Below the pieces are notes generated by a model. The model was not told where the DNA came from. It did no database searches and saw only the letters and a list, made by a program, of their open reading frames with translations. The position numbers and the translations under genes were made by a program. Of a stretch of 64,000 nt of DNA, positions 42,230 to 50,079 are shown piece by piece. Positions within the stretch are counted from its first letter, which is position 1; the number at the start of each line of letters is the position of its first letter. Origin of the DNA: Marinicella marina (GTDB taxonomy: Bacteria > Pseudomonadota > Gammaproteobacteria > Xanthomonadales > Marinicellaceae); assembly GCF_030065545.1 (NCBI RefSeq), contig NZ_JASJNC010000003.1, positions 1-64,000 on the forward strand. Direction: 5' to 3'.

Positions 42230-42381
42230 GTGACGATCCAGTCCCTGTTCTTCTCTCTGGCTCTGTCCAGGCCTCTCTGAATCTTTAAGTCCCTTAACCA
42301 GAACCAATGAGCTATAAGAGGTGTGATTGCTCCTATAACTGCTGAAAGGGCTATGATTAGTATAGTGTCTATAATTGCCAT
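42226..42381 (-). CDS. Small membrane protein, T7 19.5 or holin-like position
   Basis: A 51-residue protein with ATG 42381 preceded by AGGATT at seven bases. One hydrophobic helix (about 5-25) is followed by a basic, charged tail (LRDLKIQRGLDRAREKNRDW). It overlaps the 29-residue gene by ATGA. Topology (short N terminus, helix, basic cytoplasmic tail) is that of a class III holin or spanin-type peptide. Function not proven. Confidence 0.55.
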   Translation of the reverse strand: MAIIDTILIIALSAVIGAITPLIAHWFWLRDLKIQRGLDRAREKNRDWIVT

Positions 42382-42765
42382 AATTTAATCCTATAAAAAA
42401 GTGGCTCATCCTTGAGCCGAATATAATCCTTTAGTTTTCTACAATCGGAGTTAGTAGAATATATGAGAAATAAAAATGAAATACAAAAACACGACACTAA
42501 GTAAACTTATAGATACATTAGTACCCATATAGTCCATTAAAGACTAGTTTCCTATACCTTAATGATTTATATGTACCCTAATGATCTATAGGTTCTATAG
42601 TTTATTTTTATTTATTTTTTAATAAATAATATAATAATTAAATATAATATCTATAGATATCTTTAGTACCTATAGTATAGAGTCTATTCACTCTACCCTA
42701 TACCGCACTTTTGTCTTATGTCTTTGAAATTAAACGTTTTTATTTTTTGCTATTTTTGACCTATT
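42382..42765. other. AT-rich gap downstream of terminase, candidate phage promoter
   Basis: No gene is seen. The region is rich in TATAG-type words. On the minus strand GACTCTATACTATAGGTAC (42666-42684) resembles the core of a T7-type promoter (GACTCACTATAGG). CTATAGGTTCTATAG at about 42588 is a short palindrome. It may drive the small genes 42381-41947. Confidence 0.4.
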
Positions 42766-44442
42766 TTAACGCCTATTATTCCAGTTTGCTGTGGTCTTCC
42801 TCTTCTTCCCACAGGCCGCCATGAAATCATCAAGATCCTTCTGTAATGCCTCGGCTCTAAGGCGGTCTTCAGTGCTCTCAACGTCTATACCTAATTGGTT
42901 GCTCCAGTACCTAATGGCACCTGCAAAGGCATCTAAGGTATCATCATGGGTCAGTGAGTTCCTGTCCCTGGTTATTCGAGACAGCTGATAGACAAACTGG
43001 TGTTTCTCTTCTTGGCATGAATCAGCAACTAGAATGTCTTTACTGATAATGATCCTATGAGAGTTCAGTAGAGGCTCTAAGGCTTCAATGATCCTTAGCT
43101 CCTTCTGCATACTACCAACCTTATCACCAGTAATGGTGCAGGGGTGTATCCTGGCACATACAGGCTTAAACAGCTCTGTGATTGCACCATCACCAAAGTT
43201 CTCCTCTAGGACAATCTCATTCACATTCTCATTCTTAGCAATGTTAGCAAGAGCCTTTAAAGTCGTATCGTCATAACCACCCTCCATAGAACCCATTCGG
43301 GTCACATAGAAGTAGCCATGAAGCACCTTAACCACTGCATAGGCTGTCCTGTCCTTACCACGACCACTGGGGTCAATGTACATAAGGGAACCTTGGTACT
43401 CTTCAAACTCTGTAGAGACATACATCGGTGAGTACCACCTGTCTCCTTTGAGTCCTAAGCACTCTGGTTCTTCCAGCATCTGATCCACATGAGACCCATA
43501 GGCCACCTTCACTGGTGCTACCTTAGAGTCCAAGTCCATCACAATGAAGTCTGAACATCTCAGAGGGAACCTTAAGGCATCCTCAAGAGCCGTATCAAGC
43601 ATGAACTGTAATAAGAATCCTGACTTACCTTGAGCTAACTCTTTGTTCGTCAGGGTTTCTTCATCGAACCTGAGGGGATCTACAGGAGTTCCTACAGGAT
43701 ATTCCTTCTTCATCTCACGAACCATAGGTGCCAATGCGCCGTCATAGTTACTCTCAGGGACTCTGGCAGGATAGATTCGTTGATCGAACCCTGTCTGTGC
43801 TCTCTTGTTGTAGAGGCTGTCCTGATTGTGAGGTGTTCCTAGGTAGATGATTTGAGATGTTGGTAATGGTTTAATAATAGAATCAAACTCATCAGTTAAA
43901 TGCACAAGTTTCTCTCGCATCCCTTGTGTCATACAGTTGTTCTTGGTCTCTATGTCGTCTCCAATAATTATATCTGCCCTGGAGCCTACGATCTGACCTG
44001 TGATGCCTACAGATTTCAGACTAGGAGAATGGTCTGGCTTACAACCATTCACGTCAAAAGAGACTACTGATTTCCTATTGTTACCTTGAGGGTACAAGTG
44101 CTGTACTGGTTCCCATTCAAAGATAACTTTCAAACAGAAGTTGGTGAAGTCTTTAGCACGTTCACCTGCACCTGAGACCACCATGATCTTCAGGTTCTGA
44201 TTCCAAAATAAACACCAGATTACAAACCCAGAAGTAATGTAAGACTTACCACAGCCCCTATATGCCTCAACGATTTTACGTTGACCATCTTTAGGAAGGT
44301 GCTCGAAGTCCACTGGATTCTGTAGATAATATGCGATATCATATTGAACTGGTGTTGGCTCAGGTAGACCCAAGTGTTCCCACATGTCTGCTAGGAAATT
44401 CCTGAAGTCTGCCCAAGGGTGTTTAGTGTCTACTACAACCAC
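42766..44442 (-). CDS. Terminase large subunit (T7 gp19-like)
   Basis: A 558-residue DNA-packaging motor. The ATPase domain has Walker A VEAYRGCGKSY (near residue 65) and Walker B-like ADIIIGDDIE (near 155). The nuclease domain follows (SLMYIDPSGRGKDRTAYAVV near 350, and NSLTHDDTLDAFAGAI near 515, both containing acidic metal-binding residues). Length matches T7 gp19 (586). The start is GTG 44442 directly after a stop; a 13-codon frame with an AAGGA site ends in that stop, suggesting coupling. Confidence 0.92.
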   Translation of the reverse strand: MVVVDTKHPWADFRNFLADMWEHLGLPEPTPVQYDIAYYLQNPVDFEHLPKDGQRKIVEAYRGCGKSYITSGFVIWCLFWNQNLKIMVVSGAGERAKDFTNFCLKVIFEWEPVQHLYPQGNNRKSVVSFDVNGCKPDHSPSLKSVGITGQIVGSRADIIIGDDIETKNNCMTQGMREKLVHLTDEFDSIIKPLPTSQIIYLGTPHNQDSLYNKRAQTGFDQRIYPARVPESNYDGALAPMVREMKKEYPVGTPVDPLRFDEETLTNKELAQGKSGFLLQFMLDTALEDALRFPLRCSDFIVMDLDSKVAPVKVAYGSHVDQMLEEPECLGLKGDRWYSPMYVSTEFEEYQGSLMYIDPSGRGKDRTAYAVVKVLHGYFYVTRMGSMEGGYDDTTLKALANIAKNENVNEIVLEENFGDGAITELFKPVCARIHPCTITGDKVGSMQKELRIIEALEPLLNSHRIIISKDILVADSCQEEKHQFVYQLSRITRDRNSLTHDDTLDAFAGAIRYWSNQLGIDVESTEDRLRAEALQKDLDDFMAACGKKRKTTANWNNRR

Positions 44443-44559
44443 TCAGACGCTCTCTGAGGGCTTTAAATGTGTTAGTGGTGTCATCGTATTCAAATTCCTT
44501 TTAAACGCGTCAGAAGCAGCCAGGTTAGCTTTAAAGGCCATTCCTGACTGCTAGACTTG

Positions 44560-44808
44560 TTACTTTACTGAGGATAGTGCTGTCTGAACCTGAGATGGGT
44601 CAAACTTGGGTGCTTGTTTCTGCACCTCTTCTTTTAACGCTTCCATCTCTGGAGACGTTGCACCTTCGCAGGTGATGTTGTTGTCCTTAAGGAACTTTAG
44701 GATCACACTGAGCACTGAGGCTGGTGTGTCATCTTTAGTAAGTTCTCCCTTAAGGTGTTGAGCTAACAATCCATGTAGCTCGGACAGTTCTTGTTCTGGT
44801 GCTGCCAT
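44560..44808 (-). CDS. Terminase small subunit (T7 gp18-like)
   Basis: An 82-residue DNA-recognition subunit of the packaging machine. The start at 44808 overlaps the upstream stop by one base (TAATG); the frame is open to 44868. The conserved pattern LHGLLAQHLKGEL-TPASVLSVILKFLKDNNI matches the T7-family gp18. The large subunit follows 117 bp later. Confidence 0.85.
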   Translation of the reverse strand: MAAPEQELSELHGLLAQHLKGELTKDDTPASVLSVILKFLKDNNITCEGATSPEMEALKEEVQKQAPKFDPSQVQTALSSVK

Positions 44809-45044
44809 TACATTAAGCCTCCTGCGTATGTGGTTATCAGAGCACCTACCGAGATCGTAGATGCCCACTTAACCGTCTTCCATGTGATTAAGGGTTTCTC
44901 TTGTTGTTCTAGCTGCCCTACTCTTCCTTCGAGCTTAGAGAACCCCTCCCTCATTTCTTCTTTTAAATCGTCATGTCTCTTTTCACTTCTATTGTCGTTT
45001 ATCTCAAACAATGCCGTTACTTCCTGCAAAGTCAGGTTGGACAT
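44808..45044 (-). CDS. Holin-like / XhlA-like lysis protein
   Basis: A 78-residue protein with a coiled coil (about 15-50: EKRHDDLKEEMREGFSKLEGRVGQLEQQ) and one C-terminal helix (WASTISVGALITTYAGGL). This layout is like XhlA-type lysis proteins. Located in the T7 17.5 (holin) region between tail fibres and terminase. Holin function is inferred. Confidence 0.6.
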   Translation of the reverse strand: MSNLTLQEVTALFEINDNRSEKRHDDLKEEMREGFSKLEGRVGQLEQQEKPLITWKTVKWASTISVGALITTYAGGLM

Positions 45045-45046
45045 AG

Positions 45047-45226
45047 TTAGTTACGATCTTTGTATCTCAGATACAAGTAGTAGGGTAAGAAGACAGGCCA
45101 ACCTAAAGCATAATACCAGCGTTGTTCCTTCTGTAAGCTGTTGAACCAGTTGGTTTTATTGGCTACTACGTAGACCACGAATATGCCAATGAACCAGGTA
45201 GCCATAATGTTGTTTAAAATTTCCAT
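45047..45226 (-). CDS. Small membrane protein, lysis module
   Basis: A 59-residue protein with ATG 45226 (a TTG at 45238 is also in frame), AAAGGA upstream. Two hydrophobic segments (about 6-22 and 36-52) separated by a charged loop. It lies between the tail fibre and the holin-like gene and may be part of the lysis module. Confidence 0.55.
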   Translation of the reverse strand: MEILNNIMATWFIGIFVVYVVANKTNWFNSLQKEQRWYYALGWPVFLPYYLYLRYKDRN

Positions 45227-45230
45227 ATAA

Positions 45231-47102
45231 TTAATCAATCCTTTCTATTATTAAAATCGTACCTGCATTCAAGCCTGTACATGTTCCATCAGAGTCCCCT
45301 AATCCCTCAAAGGAGAGCACTGTTCCTGCGCCTAGAGCCAAGGCTGTTGTGTGAGTCACACTACCTGTGTTTTGATCTACATCTCTCGCACAGTAGTTAG
45401 AAGATATTTCTGCTGCTAGAGGACTACCATTAAAAACAACCTGAACAGAGAGTTCTGTCCTGTTATTATTATTTGTTCTAAATGAGACTGTGATCTTGTA
45501 GGTACCATTGTTGTTGATCGTAGCATCAGTACCTGAGATAGACACATCCGACCCTGTGTTTATGGAGGGTGTCCAACTCAACTCACTGGCAACATTGGCA
45601 AAGTTATTACCATTGATATTACCAGTAGCTTTCATCAGAGAGTATGCCCCTATAGAGGCAGCACTGGCAGCAGCATTCGCTTCACTTGTGGCTGCGTTAC
45701 TGGCAGAGGTAGAGGCACTTGAAGCACTGCTGGAGGCACTAGACGCTGAGCCACTTGCATTACTTGCAGAAGTTGCGGCAGCACTTGCGCTCTGTGCAGC
45801 ATCTGTAGCTTCATCAGCAGCTGTAGTGGCCTGTGTTGCAGCATTAGCAGCACTGGTTGCAGACTTAGCTGCATAGTGTTTAGATGAATATTCCCCTTTA
45901 TCAACAATCACATCCTCAGCTGTAATTGCCCAATCCTCTGATAAGGCTGCTGAGTTACTAGAAGACAGTGAGCTATTGAAGGCAGTGTCGGCACTGCTCG
46001 ATGCCTGTGAAGCAGAAGCAGCTGCATTAGTCTCACTGGTGGCAGCATTAGACTCAGAGGTACTAGCAGCATTTGCTGAGGACAGGGCGCTACTACTACT
46101 TTGAGCAGCATCTATGGCCTCATCAGAAGCAGTAGTTGCACTACTAGCAGCAGCTAACGCACTTGTATTGGCATTGCTCTCACTGGCAGCAGCGTTCGCC
46201 TCACTGGTAGCAGCGTTAGTCGCACTTGTTGATGCCTCACTTGCCTTATTAGAGGCGGTGAAGGAGTGTGTCAATGCTGTGTGAGAACTGGCATTAGATG
46301 CACTAGCACTAGCAGCAGAATCTACAGAGAAACCTTCTGCCTTAGCTGCGTGGTGTTTAGCAGAGAATTGTCCTGTTTCTACTTCCACATCCTCAGCTTC
46401 TTCAGCCCAGTCCTGAGCCTTATCTACAAAGGATTGAAGATTAGCATCAACCTCAGAAGCCACTTCAGCATAGTGTTTAGCAGAGAACTTACCAGGCTCT
46501 ACTTCTACATCCCTATCTTCCTCAGCCCAGTTCTCTGCTTGTTGTGCAAATTGACCAGACTCGTTACGACTCGTTAAGGCGTTAGCAGCCTCAGACTCTG
46601 CATCTGTTTTAGCAGTCTGCGCCTGGGTTCGCGCAGTTTGGGCTTCATCTCTGAACCCTAAGGCTTCTGTTGCGCTTGTACTCGCATCAGAGGCAGAACT
46701 TGCAGCCGCCAAAGCACTTGCAGCAGCCGCTACAGCACTATCGTTACAGTCAGAAACATCCTGAGCAGCTTGACTCAAGTAGCCTTGGAATGTGGTGTCA
46801 TAGCTTACCACTGAGGCTTCTATGGTTATCACATTCTGCTGTAGGGTCTGAGCATCATTCAGTAACTGAGTGGCTACCGCTAAGGAACTAGAGGCACCAT
46901 TCAAGGTGTTCTCATAGTCCTCAGAGATTTTATATAGCGTAGTTATTGTGGTACTTGTATCAAGAACTGGATTGTATAAGTCCTCAGTATCGTTGGTACT
47001 TGTGAGCCATCTAATTGCTTCAGTGTTGAATGTTTGCCATGTCTCTGTCTGGTCTATCAGCTGCTGTGCTAACTCTGAGTTCGTCAGTGTATTAGTTGGC
47101 AT
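45231..47102 (-). CDS. Second tail fibre, Ala/Ser-rich stalk with C1q-like tip
   Basis: A 623-residue fibre. The shaft is a long Ala/Ser/Thr/Asn heptad-like tract (SATNAATSEANAAASESNA and similar) that should trimerise as a coiled coil. It is interrupted by three copies of a WAE-x(1-3)-EDV-V-G-FSAKHYA-type module at about 190, 228 and 395. The last 125 residues (from about 500) look like a C1q/TNF-type jelly-roll receptor-binding head. No N-terminal adaptor domain like T7 gp17 is seen, so it may attach through the larger fibre. Confidence 0.8.
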   Translation of the reverse strand: MPTNTLTNSELAQQLIDQTETWQTFNTEAIRWLTSTNDTEDLYNPVLDTSTTITTLYKISEDYENTLNGASSSLAVATQLLNDAQTLQQNVITIEASVVSYDTTFQGYLSQAAQDVSDCNDSAVAAAASALAAASSASDASTSATEALGFRDEAQTARTQAQTAKTDAESEAANALTSRNESGQFAQQAENWAEEDRDVEVEPGKFSAKHYAEVASEVDANLQSFVDKAQDWAEEAEDVEVETGQFSAKHHAAKAEGFSVDSAASASASNASSHTALTHSFTASNKASEASTSATNAATSEANAAASESNANTSALAAASSATTASDEAIDAAQSSSSALSSANAASTSESNAATSETNAAASASQASSSADTAFNSSLSSSNSAALSEDWAITAEDVIVDKGEYSSKHYAAKSATSAANAATQATTAADEATDAAQSASAAATSASNASGSASSASSSASSASTSASNAATSEANAAASAASIGAYSLMKATGNINGNNFANVASELSWTPSINTGSDVSISGTDATINNNGTYKITVSFRTNNNNRTELSVQVVFNGSPLAAEISSNYCARDVDQNTGSVTHTTALALGAGTVLSFEGLGDSDGTCTGLNAGTILIIERID

Positions 47103-47262
47103 CAGGTTCCTTAGTCAAAGACTCAGCTTGGGTTAAAGCTGTAATCTGAGCATTAACATTCTTCATGACCTCCTCAGCCTGTTCCTTTTCCTTACATGCC
47201 TTGTAGTACATAAGGGCAGCTTGGGCTTGTCGTGCCTGAAGTTGTTGTTTTAATTCTTCCAT
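47092..47262 (-). CDS. Small coiled-coil protein between tail fibres
   Basis: A 56-residue helical protein (MEELKQQLQARQAQAALMYYK then ACKEKEQAEEVMKNVNAQI). It begins 4 bp after the large fibre and overlaps the second fibre's start by 11 bp. A chaperone or fibre-linking role would fit its position. Family not recognised. Confidence 0.6.
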   Translation of the reverse strand: MEELKQQLQARQAQAALMYYKACKEKEQAEEVMKNVNAQITALTQAESLTKEPDAN

Positions 47263-47265
47263 AAA

Positions 47266-50064
47266 TTAACTCGCTAAAATTATTGTTCCATCAAATTTGT
47301 TACTAGAGGGATACTGCCATGAGCCGTTGTTAGCCTGTTCAGCTTTGATCTGCACACGCAGTTTAAATCTACCTAGACCTGGTGTTGGGTGGGTGCCCGA
47401 TAGAGTGAGAGCTGTCCCAATATCAATTCCAATTGGATACTCACTAACAGTTGTCCAGCTTCCATAGACGTTAGATCCTAAGTTAGACTCACGACTCATT
47501 TGAATCCTGACTCTTGCAGCATTCTGGTTGCTACCAAAGACCCCTACAGATACGGTGGCAGTTGCCCTACGTGACCTAGGTACTCCAGGATCTGAAGTGA
47601 TTACCTCATTTCCCACTTGGAACCAGTCAGTCTGATTACCATTAGGTACAGTTGTTGTTGCACCTTCAAAAGATACAGAGGTAGCACTACCCACAGCACC
47701 ATCAATATTTGATGCAGATACTTGTCCTCCAAAGAAGGCATTACCATCTGTGTCAATGTAGAACACAGCATTGTTATGGGACATGGTTCCTGTACCAGCC
47801 CACATGAGTACCTTGAAGTCTGTCTCACCACCAGGGAATACAGAACCACCAACACCTAAGTTATAGTCGTTCGTATCACTGGCTAAGACCAGTCGAGATC
47901 CAGTAGCATTGAAGTTTCCGTCACGGACTATAGGGTATCCATTACCATCAAGATCTGTGAAGGTGAATCTACCTGCCATACCATCAATAGCTGACAAGGT
48001 GTTTCGTACAAACAAGTCCCCATTAACAGTCACATCTGGTTCACCAGGTACATTACCTGTGTTCACAATAAAGGGAACAAAAGCATTCTCTGGGGAGTTC
48101 CAAGTGCCATTAACTAAGTTACCAGCATCAGGAGGTCTGACCACTGAAAAGTAATCAGCCATGACCATGAAGTCTGATCGACTACCTGCCTCTGGGTTGT
48201 TAGGGTCTTGTTGCATCCCTAAGCCTACTCCTGCAACTACAGGAACTCCACCATTGTATTGGTTGATCCTAACGTTCCATGTGGAGTACAGTAGGCCATT
48301 CTCAGTATCTACATAAGCCTCTAATGTCTCAGAGATAGCTGATATGTCATCACCTACAACTGCCTGAATGGTATCCTGTACGGTGGCACCTGCCAGACCT
48401 GTGGAGTTGTAGAGCTGTTGAAGGCTCTGCACAATCACACCTTGAGCAGTGATTGCTTGATCCTGAGTTTCCACCCATGCCCCTGTGATACCAGGGAACG
48501 TAACAAACTCAAGACCTGCAGGTATGCTGTTACTTGTCTGCCAATAAAACAGCTTATGTCCTAAATCAGACAGCTTCTTGAACCATGCAGATCCCTCTGG
48601 GAATCCCACGTTGTACCAAGGTTGGTCTTCAAACTCAGCAGCCGTTGGGTCTGGTGCTATCTGCCTGAAGAATATTGGCTGTGTGTTTAATTGTAGCTCT
48701 GTTAAAGACTGAGCCAGTCCGCTCTCCTCATCCACATAGACCTGCCATGTTTCTTCCATAGCTGCTACCATCTGTGTGGCATCACTGCCTTGAGCTGGAG
48801 AGAAAGCTGCGAACAAAGCTGTACGCATATCAGCATTAGCATTGATTGTGGATGCCTGAGCATTCACCGTTGTTGTAAGCCCTGCTAAGGATGCTGCCTG
48901 TGATCCAGGTTGCCAAGTGCTTGGGTTGTCAATACTACCACCCGCACCAACTAAGAATGATTCAATACCATTGATGTTGGCAGCATTAGCGTTAGCTGTT
49001 CCTCTGATTCCAAAGATGTAGTCAGAAGATTGAAACAAGCCTTCCCAATCATTGTTATCAAACCTAGCATTAATCTGAGTTGTTGCAATGGCAGTAGCTT
49101 CATTCTCATCCACATAAGTAGATTCAACGGTACCTATACGAGCACTTAAGTTCGCAACGTCACCTTGGAAGTCTACCTCAATCGTATCAACCCTAGAGGA
49201 CAATGCACTGTCTGCATCCACATAGGCTTGCTCCACAGTCAATATTAGCGCCTCGTTATCTGCAATCTCCGCTTGGAGCTGAGAGACGGAGGTAGCTGTT
49301 GCGGAGTCTAAGTCCGTTATGGCTTGACTGAGCTGTAAAGCATTCGCCTCAGCATCATCAAGACGTGTAGCAACCCCAGTGATCTGTGTGGCAATCGTTT
49401 GGAACTGTGAGGTCGTGGTGGTCTCTAAGTTGATTATCTGGGCATCAATGGCACCTAAGTTCACTCCAATGTCTGCAAGTTCAATAGTATGTGCATCTAC
49501 CACAGCATCTATCTGCTGAGTGATCTGCCAGTTGTTGTGGGTATTAATAGCATTCTGAATTGCATTCTCAGCATTAATGTCAGTCAATTCAATGAGTTGC
49601 ACTAAGTCTGCGAATAACTGAGTGTTCAGTAATTCAGTGATGATGCTATCAATCAGAGCAGGTAAGGTGTTATCTCCCTCTCCTGGGTCTCCCCCTGAAC
49701 CTGGAGGTGCATCTGGATCAGTACCAGCTGTTGCTGCATCCCAGATCTCCTGAATCAGATATAACAGTTGGGTGGTTACTAAGTTAAGAGGATCCTCTCC
49801 AAAAGAACCTGCATTACTAAACTCCACCCACTTCTGGTCTCTACGTGTGTACCTTCTGAGGTATATCTCATCACCAGCTACGGTGTTCGCAATTTGTACA
49901 GTAGAGGCTGAAGTCCATGTTATGTCCGACTCAGGACGATCTGTTCCATTAACAAATAAGAAGACATCTGACTTGAAAATGTAGGGGAAAGTTACAGTGT
50001 AATTCTCCCCTGGAGTACCAACCGTATAACTTACCAGTGAATAGTAAGATATGATTTGTGACAT
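47266..50064 (-). CDS. Tail fibre (T7 gp17-like N terminus)
   Basis: A 932-residue fibre. The first 150 residues match the T7 gp17 adaptor (SYTVGTPGENYTVTFPYIF, VFLFVNG, EIYLRRYTRRDQKWVEF, PLNLVTTQLLYLIQEIWDA) that docks on the tail. A long coiled-coil shaft follows, then (about 400-700) the region with TAWVETQDQAITAQGVIVQSL similar to phage host-specificity proteins (DUF1983), and a beta-type tip. It determines host binding. Confidence 0.85.
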   Translation of the reverse strand: MSQIISYYSLVSYTVGTPGENYTVTFPYIFKSDVFLFVNGTDRPESDITWTSASTVQIANTVAGDEIYLRRYTRRDQKWVEFSNAGSFGEDPLNLVTTQLLYLIQEIWDAATAGTDPDAPPGSGGDPGEGDNTLPALIDSIITELLNTQLFADLVQLIELTDINAENAIQNAINTHNNWQITQQIDAVVDAHTIELADIGVNLGAIDAQIINLETTTTSQFQTIATQITGVATRLDDAEANALQLSQAITDLDSATATSVSQLQAEIADNEALILTVEQAYVDADSALSSRVDTIEVDFQGDVANLSARIGTVESTYVDENEATAIATTQINARFDNNDWEGLFQSSDYIFGIRGTANANAANINGIESFLVGAGGSIDNPSTWQPGSQAASLAGLTTTVNAQASTINANADMRTALFAAFSPAQGSDATQMVAAMEETWQVYVDEESGLAQSLTELQLNTQPIFFRQIAPDPTAAEFEDQPWYNVGFPEGSAWFKKLSDLGHKLFYWQTSNSIPAGLEFVTFPGITGAWVETQDQAITAQGVIVQSLQQLYNSTGLAGATVQDTIQAVVGDDISAISETLEAYVDTENGLLYSTWNVRINQYNGGVPVVAGVGLGMQQDPNNPEAGSRSDFMVMADYFSVVRPPDAGNLVNGTWNSPENAFVPFIVNTGNVPGEPDVTVNGDLFVRNTLSAIDGMAGRFTFTDLDGNGYPIVRDGNFNATGSRLVLASDTNDYNLGVGGSVFPGGETDFKVLMWAGTGTMSHNNAVFYIDTDGNAFFGGQVSASNIDGAVGSATSVSFEGATTTVPNGNQTDWFQVGNEVITSDPGVPRSRRATATVSVGVFGSNQNAARVRIQMSRESNLGSNVYGSWTTVSEYPIGIDIGTALTLSGTHPTPGLGRFKLRVQIKAEQANNGSWQYPSSNKFDGTIILAS

Positions 50065-50079
50065 ATATTCATCCTTGAA

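Noticed and set aside
42140-42409. 89-codon leftward frame starting MSHFF
   Set aside because: Its first two thirds are out of frame with a better gene (42226-42381) that has a ribosome-binding site and ATGA coupling; only the last 29 codons are kept.
45508-45876. Long antisense frames within the Ala/Ser-rich fibre
   Set aside because: Low-complexity repeats open frames on both strands by composition; there is no start signal.
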